DNA from: RGIG3994 sp045589735
GTDB lineage: Bacteria > Bacillota > Clostridia > Oscillospirales > CAG-272
Reading direction: 5' to 3'
Length of the DNA: 18,641 nucleotides
NCBI GenBank assembly: GCA_045589735.1
Contig: JAZNPQ010000071.1
Coordinates: 1-18,641 of the forward strand
Under the pieces are notes generated by a model that was not told the origin of the DNA, ran no database searches, and was given only the letters and a program-made list of their open reading frames with translations. Positions 14,574 through 18,641 of this stretch are shown in pieces; the first letter of the stretch is position 1, and each line of letters begins with the position of its first letter. Made by a program: the position numbers and the translations under genes.

Positions 14574-14897
14574 GCTTGATGTGCGATGAAACGGGAGATT
14601 GCGGTCTCGGGGACGCCCGAACCGGTAACTTCCGCGGAGTATGTCCGATAACCGGGCGAACGTAACAGACCGGAACAATGTTCCAACTGTTTTTTTAGGT
14701 CCCTTCCCGGAATTTGTCACTTCAGAATGCTGCTGAGTGTGATGAATGCCGGCATTTTGCGGGGAAACCAAAGAAACGCACGGAACAGTGTTCAAGGCGT
14801 ACGCCCCATTTTCGAAAAACGCAGACCGTCAAAACGCTACCTTATATATTATATATAGCGTGACGGACAGGCAAATTCAAAAAGGAGGCAAAACAAA
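14574..14897 (+). ncRNA. Structured leader RNA of the S10 operon
   Basis: This untranslated leader is far more GC-rich than the sequence before it and folds readily by eye. Helices: CGCCCG/CGGGCG (14614-14619 with 14653-14658) enclosing CGGA/TCCG (14635-14638 with 14644-14647); a terminator hairpin (14664-14691); a junction closed by GGT/ACC and TTCCC/GGGAA (14698-14708 with 14762-14769) holding the hairpin 14718-14739 and the palindrome AATGCCGGCATT (14745-14756); GAAC/GTTC (14783-14793); GGCGTACGCC (14796-14805); and a long hairpin CCGTC...GACGG (14826-14866). It carries no T-box signature and I cannot match it to a known ribosomal-protein leader. A cis-regulatory role is inferred from position and the embedded terminator. 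Confidence 0.7.
14664..14696 (+). terminator. Intrinsic terminator inside the S10 leader (attenuator)
   Basis: AACAG (14664-14668) pairs with CTGTT (14687-14691), and inside it GGAAC (14672-14676) pairs with GTTCC (14680-14684) around a 3-nt loop; an internal loop separates the two helices. A run of seven T's (14690-14696) follows. It lies about 120 nt after the promoter and 200 nt before rpsJ, so it must be conditional. AGACCG (14667-14672) in its left arm can pair with CGGTCT (14602-14607), a possible antiterminator. Confidence 0.75.
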
Positions 14898-15209
14898 ATG
14901 GCAGTAAAGGAAAAGATCAGAGTTCGCCTTAAGAGCTATGACCACAAGCTTATCGACGCTGCTTGCGAAAAGATAGTGGATGTTGCCAAGAGAAACGGCG
15001 CAACTGTTTCGGGTCCCATTCCGCTTCCCACTGACAAGGAGATAATCACAATTCTCCGTGCAGTTCACAAGTACAAAGATTCGCGTGAGCAGTTCGAACT
15101 CAGAACTCACAAGAGACTCATTGATATCATAAAGCCTTCGCAGAAATGCGTTGACGCTCTCATGAACATTGAGCTTCCCGCCGGCGTAGAGATAGATATA
15201 AAGATCTGA
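14898..15209 (+). CDS. rpsJ: Small-subunit ribosomal protein S10 (uS10)
   Basis: The 103-residue 30S head protein, also the NusB partner in antitermination complexes. GPIPLPT (39-45) and SREQFELRTHKRLIDI (62-77) are diagnostic. AGGAGG (14883-14888) sits 9 nt before the start. It is the first gene of the operon and follows the long structured leader. An unusually long folded spacer of 134 bp separates it from rplC. Confidence 0.97.
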   Translation: MAVKEKIRVRLKSYDHKLIDAACEKIVDVAKRNGATVSGPIPLPTDKEIITILRAVHKYKDSREQFELRTHKRLIDIIKPSQKCVDALMNIELPAGVEIDIKI

Positions 15210-15258
15210 TAGGTCTTTCATCAAGCAATATCTTTCATCCACAAAGGCAAATAAACTA

Positions 15259-15323
15259 ACAGAGCGCATAGCGCACTGTCGGTCAAGTTGGCGAACCCGA
15301 AAGGGAAATTCACAACGTCAACC
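15259..15323 (+). ncRNA. Folded RNA element between rpsJ and rplC
   Basis: Two stem-loops lie in the 134-bp rpsJ-rplC gap. The first is ACAG-A-GCGC with loop ATA and its complement (15259-15279). The second is a 7-bp stem GTTGGCG/CGTCAAC with one G-U pair (15287-15293 with 15316-15322), an asymmetric internal loop (2 against 10 nt), and a CCC/GGG tip closed by a GAAA tetraloop (15296-15305). There is no U run, so it is not a terminator. A protein-binding or mRNA-processing site is plausible but unproven. Confidence 0.5.
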
Positions 15324-15343
15324 AATAACCACAGGAGGAAAAA

Positions 15344-15973
15344 ATGAAAAAAGGCATTATCGGTAAGAAAATCGGTATGACTCAGATCTTCGACGAAGTC
15401 GGAAACGTCATTCCGGTAACGGTTATCGAAGCCGGACCTTGCGTAGTAGCACAGGTCAAAACAGCCGAAAACGACGGATACGATGCTATCCAGCTCGGCT
15501 TCCAGGATGTTAAGGAAAAGCACCTTAACAAGCCTGAACTCGGACACTTTGCAAAAGCTGGTGTCGCAAACAAGAAGTACCTTAAGGAATTCCGTCTTGA
15601 CGATTGCTCCGGCTACGAGGTAGGCGCAGCAGTTACGGCAGATATCTTTGCCGCAGGCGACAAGATCGACGTAACAGGTATCACAAAGGGTCGCGGATAT
15701 ACCGGTGCTATCAAGCGCTGGAATCTCCACAAGCTCAGAATGACACACGGCGTAGGACCTGTACACCGTCAGTCCGGTTCTATGGGTGTTATTGACCCCG
15801 CCAGAATCTTCAAAAACAAGAAGATGGCAGGTCAGTACGGTAACGAAAAGGTTACTGTTCTCAATCTCAACGTTGTTAAGATCGACAAGGAAAACAACCT
15901 TATCGCAGTAAAGGGTGCCATTCCCGGTGCTCGCGGCGGTATCGTGTTTATCCGTGATTCGATCAAGGCATAA
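15344..15973 (+). CDS. rplC: Large-subunit ribosomal protein L3 (uL3)
   Basis: A 209-residue 50S assembly protein whose extended loop reaches toward the peptidyl transferase centre. It begins MKKGIIGKKIGMTQIF. KGRGYTGAIKRWN (115-127) and the loop THGVGPVHRQSGSMG (134-148) are typical. MAGQ at 161-164 carries the glutamine (Q164) that corresponds to the PrmB-methylated residue of E. coli L3. AGGAGG (15333-15338) sets the start. The gene is preceded by a folded spacer and followed closely by rplD. Confidence 0.97.
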   Translation: MKKGIIGKKIGMTQIFDEVGNVIPVTVIEAGPCVVAQVKTAENDGYDAIQLGFQDVKEKHLNKPELGHFAKAGVANKKYLKEFRLDDCSGYEVGAAVTADIFAAGDKIDVTGITKGRGYTGAIKRWNLHKLRMTHGVGPVHRQSGSMGVIDPARIFKNKKMAGQYGNEKVTVLNLNVVKIDKENNLIAVKGAIPGARGGIVFIRDSIKA

Positions 15974-15992
15974 GCGGTAAGGAGGTAAAATC

Positions 15993-16616
15993 ATGGCAAC
16001 TTTGAAAGTAGTTAATATGAAGGGCGAAGAAGTCGGTTCTATCGAACTTTCTGACAAGATCTTCGCTGCTGACATCAACGAAGCTGTGCTCCACGCTGCA
16101 ACCCGCGCATACCTGCTCAATCAGAGACAGGGAACACAGTCTACACTTACTCGCACCGAAGTTTCTGGTGGCGGTAAGAAGCCCTGGAGACAGAAGGGTA
16201 CCGGACGCGCTCGTCAGGGATCTACCCGTTCTCCCCAGTGGACACACGGCGGTATTGCTCTCGGACCGAAGCCCAGAAGCTACCGCACAGACCTTAACAA
16301 GAAGACAAAGAGAGTTGCTCTTTACAGCGCTCTGTCTGACAAGGTCGCAAACGGCAACCTTATCGTAGTTGATAAGATCGAGACCGAAAGCTTCAGCACA
16401 AAGACAATGATTGCAATGCTTAACGCTCTCGGCGCTGACAAGAAGGCACTCGTTGTTCTTCCTGAGGCTGACAAGACTATCGTTAAGAGCTTTGCAAATA
16501 TTCAGGGAGTTAAGACGTCGCTCTACAACACGATCAACGTTTACGACATTCTGAATGCAGATAAGTTTATCGTGACCGAAGCTGCGGTCAAAATGCTTGA
16601 GGAGGTGTACGCATGA
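15993..16616 (+). CDS. rplD: Large-subunit ribosomal protein L4 (uL4)
   Basis: A 207-residue 50S protein that helps line the exit tunnel. The basic tunnel-loop signature KKPWRQKGTGRARQG, then STRSPQW (62-83), is clear, as is the N-terminal AADINEAVLHAATRAYL. In E. coli this protein also represses the S10 operon through its leader, so it is the first candidate ligand for the leader at 14574-14897; that is inference. AAGGAGGT (15979-15986) precedes the start, and the stop overlaps the rplW start. Confidence 0.97.
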   Translation: MATLKVVNMKGEEVGSIELSDKIFAADINEAVLHAATRAYLLNQRQGTQSTLTRTEVSGGGKKPWRQKGTGRARQGSTRSPQWTHGGIALGPKPRSYRTDLNKKTKRVALYSALSDKVANGNLIVVDKIETESFSTKTMIAMLNALGADKKALVVLPEADKTIVKSFANIQGVKTSLYNTINVYDILNADKFIVTEAAVKMLEEVYA

Positions 16617-16909
16617 TGAAAATGGCAGAAGATATCATTCTTGCTCCGATTATTTCGGAAGCCAGCATGGATATGCTTGACAGCAAGAAGTACGTTTTCA
16701 AGGTACACAGTGACGCAACCAAGCCCGAGATTGCAAAGGCAGTCGAGGAACTCTTCAAGGTTGAGGTTGCTTCTGTTAACACAATCAATATGAAGAGAAA
16801 GCCTAAGAGACTTGGCTATCACTTCGGATACACATCCGCATGGAAAAAGGCTATAGTAACACTTAAGCCCGACTCCAAGACCATCGAGTTCTTCGAAGGT
16901 CTCAACTGA
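16613..16909 (+). CDS. rplW: Large-subunit ribosomal protein L23 (uL23)
   Basis: A 98-residue 50S protein at the tunnel exit, docking site for trigger factor and SRP. It overlaps the end of rplD by 4 bp (ATGA), so its translation is probably coupled. GGAGG at 16601-16605 suits the ATG at 16613; the ATG at 16616, giving MKMAEDII, is nearly as good. KYVFKVHSDATKPEIAKAVEELF is typical. The usual ITEKS near the N-terminus reads ISEAS, losing the common lysine. Confidence 0.95.
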   Translation: MMKMAEDIILAPIISEASMDMLDSKKYVFKVHSDATKPEIAKAVEELFKVEVASVNTINMKRKPKRLGYHFGYTSAWKKAIVTLKPDSKTIEFFEGLN

Positions 16910-16927
16910 CGGTAGGAGGAAAAGAGA

Positions 16928-17758
16928 ATGCCTACAATCAAGTATAAAGCAATAACTCCGGGTAGAAGAAACATGACAGTTGCCTCTTTTGAGGAACTGA
17001 CCAAGTTCACCCCCGAGAAGAGCCTTGTAAGAGTTAAGAAGCACAAGGCAGGCCGTAACAGCTACGGCAAGATCACCGTTCGTCATCGCGGCGGCGGAAA
17101 CAAGATCAAATACAGAGTAATCGACTTCAAGCGTGCCGATACAACTCCCAATACCGTAATCGGTGTTGAGTACGACCCCAACCGTTCGGCATATATCGCA
17201 CTGCTTCAGAATGAAGCCGGTGACAAGAGCTACATCATTGCTCCTGTCGGCGTAACCGACGGAACAGTTCTGTACTCGGGTGCAGATGCCGACATTAAGC
17301 CCGGTAACACACTCCCGATTGCAAACATTCCTACAGGTACTTTCATTCACAACATCGAGCTTTATCCCGGTAAGGGCGCACAGCTCGTACGTAGTGCAGG
17401 TGTTGCAGCTCAGCTTATTTCCAAGGAAAACGGAATCGCACAGGTTCGTCTTCCCTCGGGTGAAGTAAGAATCATCCGTCTCGACTGCAAGGCAACGATC
17501 GGTCAGGTTGGAAACATTGAGCACGACACAGTCAAGGTGGGTAAAGCAGGTAAGACACGTCACAAAGGTATCCGTCCTACAGTTCGCGGTTCTGTTATGA
17601 ACCCCTGCGATCACCCTCACGGTGGTGGTGAAGGACGTTCGCCTATCGGTCATCCCGGTCCGCTTACCCCTTGGGGCAAGCCCGCGCTCGGCTATAAGAC
17701 GAGAAACAAGAAGGCTCGCACCGACAAGTTCATCGTCAAGCGCAGAAACGCTAAATAA
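16928..17758 (+). CDS. rplB: Large-subunit ribosomal protein L2 (uL2)
   Basis: A 276-residue 50S protein needed for subunit joining and peptidyl transferase activity. The signature NPCDHPHGGGEGR (225-237) contains the universally conserved H229; the residue usually V in MNPVDHP is C227 here. RHRGGGNKIKYR (52-63) and the basic end TDKFIVKRR are as expected. AGGAGG (16914-16919) lies 8 nt before the start. Confidence 0.98.
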   Translation: MPTIKYKAITPGRRNMTVASFEELTKFTPEKSLVRVKKHKAGRNSYGKITVRHRGGGNKIKYRVIDFKRADTTPNTVIGVEYDPNRSAYIALLQNEAGDKSYIIAPVGVTDGTVLYSGADADIKPGNTLPIANIPTGTFIHNIELYPGKGAQLVRSAGVAAQLISKENGIAQVRLPSGEVRIIRLDCKATIGQVGNIEHDTVKVGKAGKTRHKGIRPTVRGSVMNPCDHPHGGGEGRSPIGHPGPLTPWGKPALGYKTRNKKARTDKFIVKRRNAK

Positions 17759-17772
17759 GGAGGGAATAGAAG

Positions 17773-18054
17773 ATGAGCAGAAGTTTGAAAAAAGCACCGT
17801 TCGTAGAAGAGAAGCTTTACAGCCGTATCTGTGCTATGAACGAGAAGAACGAGAAGAAAGTCATCAAGACATGGTCCCGTGCCTCAACGATATTCCCGGA
17901 ATTCGTCGGACACACAATAGCCGTACACGACGGAAGAAAGCACATTCCGGTATATGTTACCGAGGATATGGTTGGTCACAAGCTCGGTGAATTTGCACCG
18001 ACACGTCTGTTCAGAGGTCACTCGGGTTCGAAGACCTCTAACACATCGAAATAA
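17773..18054 (+). CDS. rpsS: Small-subunit ribosomal protein S19 (uS19)
   Basis: A 93-residue 30S head protein that works with S13 near the A site. It begins MSRSLKKAPFV and contains IKTWSRASTIFPEFVGHTIA and GHKLGEFAPTRLFRGH. AAGGAGGG (17757-17764), which overlaps the rplB stop codon, precedes the start. Length and sequence are normal. Confidence 0.97.
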   Translation: MSRSLKKAPFVEEKLYSRICAMNEKNEKKVIKTWSRASTIFPEFVGHTIAVHDGRKHIPVYVTEDMVGHKLGEFAPTRLFRGHSGSKTSNTSK

Positions 18055-18073
18055 TCAAGGGAGGTAGATTCAA

Positions 18074-18415
18074 ATGGCAGAACAGGCAGTTGCAAAACTC
18101 AAATATGCGAGAATCTCTCCCCGTAAGGTAAAGATTGTTCTCGACCTCATCAGAGGAAAAAATGCAAAGACGGCTATGGCGATACTCAAGAACACTCAGA
18201 AGGGTGCATGTGAGTATCTCATCAAGCTGCTCGGCAGCGCAATGGCGAATGCCGAAAACAATTTCCAAATGGATACCGACAAGCTTTATGTCGCTGAATG
18301 CTTCGTATGCCCCGGTCCGACTCTTAAGAGAATCATGCCGAGAGCTAAGGGAAGCGCGGACAGAATCCTGAAGAGAACAAGTCACGTGACAATTGTTCTC
18401 AAGGAAAGAGACTAA
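18074..18415 (+). CDS. rplV: Large-subunit ribosomal protein L22 (uL22)
   Basis: A 113-residue 50S protein whose beta hairpin lines the exit tunnel. ARISPRKVKIVLDLIRGK near the N-terminus and the hairpin region GPTLKRIMPRAKGSADRILKRTSHVTIVL are diagnostic. A GGGAGGT site lies just upstream. The preceding gap to rpsS is 19 bp and the following gap to rpsC is 13 bp, as expected for cotranslated operon genes. Confidence 0.97.
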   Translation: MAEQAVAKLKYARISPRKVKIVLDLIRGKNAKTAMAILKNTQKGACEYLIKLLGSAMANAENNFQMDTDKLYVAECFVCPGPTLKRIMPRAKGSADRILKRTSHVTIVLKERD

Positions 18416-18428
18416 GGAGGAACGCCGA

Positions 18429-18641
18429 ATGGGACAGAAAGTTAATCCGCACGGACTTCGTGTCGGTGTAATCAAGAACTGGGATTCCAGATGGTTCGTC
18501 AAGGACGAGCTCATCGGAGATACGATCGTTTCTGACTACAACATCAGAAAGTATCTTAAGGCTGAGCTTAAGAAGGACCATGAAAAGGACAAAGAAAAGA
18601 ACAGAGACCCAGGAGTTGCAAAGATCGAGATCGAGCGTGAC
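18429..18641 (+). CDS. rpsC: Small-subunit ribosomal protein S3 (uS3), 5' part
   Basis: The first 71 codons of S3, cut by the end of the window. MGQKVNPHGLRVGVIK and DYNIRKYLK are clear S3 sequence, and AKIEIER resumes the family pattern. Between them lies a charged stretch (about 48-61, KKDHEKDKEKNRDPG) about ten residues longer than the short linker usual here. AAGGAGG (18414-18420) sets the start. The KH RNA-binding domain would lie beyond the window. Confidence 0.95.
   Translation, partial: MGQKVNPHGLRVGVIKNWDSRWFVKDELIGDTIVSDYNIRKYLKAELKKDHEKDKEKNRDPGVAKIEIERD

Noticed and set aside
14826..14866. Long hairpin before rpsJ as a second terminator
   Set aside because: It is not followed by a T run; the next bases are ACAGGCAAATTC and then the ribosome binding site, so it does not qualify as intrinsic.
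14574..14897. T-box or known metabolite riboswitch in the S10 leader
   Set aside because: No T-box antiterminator sequence (GGTGG...ACC type) and no recognisable riboswitch core were found; a ribosomal operon is also an unlikely T-box target.
15221..16120. Antisense open frame of 299 codons opposite rplC
   Set aside because: Composition is that of a reverse-strand shadow, and the + strand encodes a clear L3.
16541..17797. Antisense open frame of 418 codons opposite rplW and rplB
   Set aside because: It is rich in Cys, Val and Thr, as expected from the reverse of ribosomal codons, matches no family and has no ribosome site. It is a shadow of the ribosomal genes.

Overview
The window looks like chromosomal DNA from a low-to-moderate GC Firmicute of class Clostridia, most like the Oscillospirales gut lineages. 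This is inferred from gene content (a DUF1385/YqhQ protein, a TIGR04086-type membrane protein, a GME-fold DUF6873-like protein, MtaB, a zinc-type L28), strong purine-rich Shine-Dalgarno sites, some TTG/GTG starts, and clostridial S10-operon order. No mobile element, phage, CRISPR array, rRNA or tRNA is visible.

Layout. Positions 1-3196 (+): nadE (glutamine-dependent NAD synthase) and a DUF1385 membrane protein, closed by a bidirectional terminator. Positions 3195-8328 (-): three transcription blocks, read right to left: a lipid kinase of the diacylglycerol kinase family; mtaB (tRNA ms2t6A methylthiotransferase) followed by a 570-codon protein that reads as a shrunken, catalytically stripped relative of PurL; then rpmB (L28) followed by a GME-fold protein. 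Positions 8443-11660 (+): a P2-type Ca2+ ATPase and a four-helix membrane protein, ending in another bidirectional terminator. Positions 11699-14325 (-): an eight-helix membrane protein with a short HTH regulator, then rplJ-rplL under a consensus promoter with an L10-type leader and attenuator. Positions 14539-18641 (+): the S10 operon (rpsJ, rplC, rplD, rplW, rplB, rpsS, rplV, rpsC, the last running off the window), preceded by a leader of about 320 nt that contains its own intrinsic terminator.

Functional reading. Much of the window serves translation: L28, L10, L7/L12, the S10 operon and a tRNA-modifying enzyme. Two ribosomal operons start with RNA leaders that contain terminators. The rplJL leader matches a known class and shows a visible 7-bp antiterminator. 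The S10 leader, and a second folded element between rpsJ and rplC, match nothing I recognise and are the best candidates for undescribed regulation. The PurL-like pseudoenzyme and the WYL-less HTH-WCX regulator are the most unusual proteins. At least six promoters carry a TGn extended -10 element.
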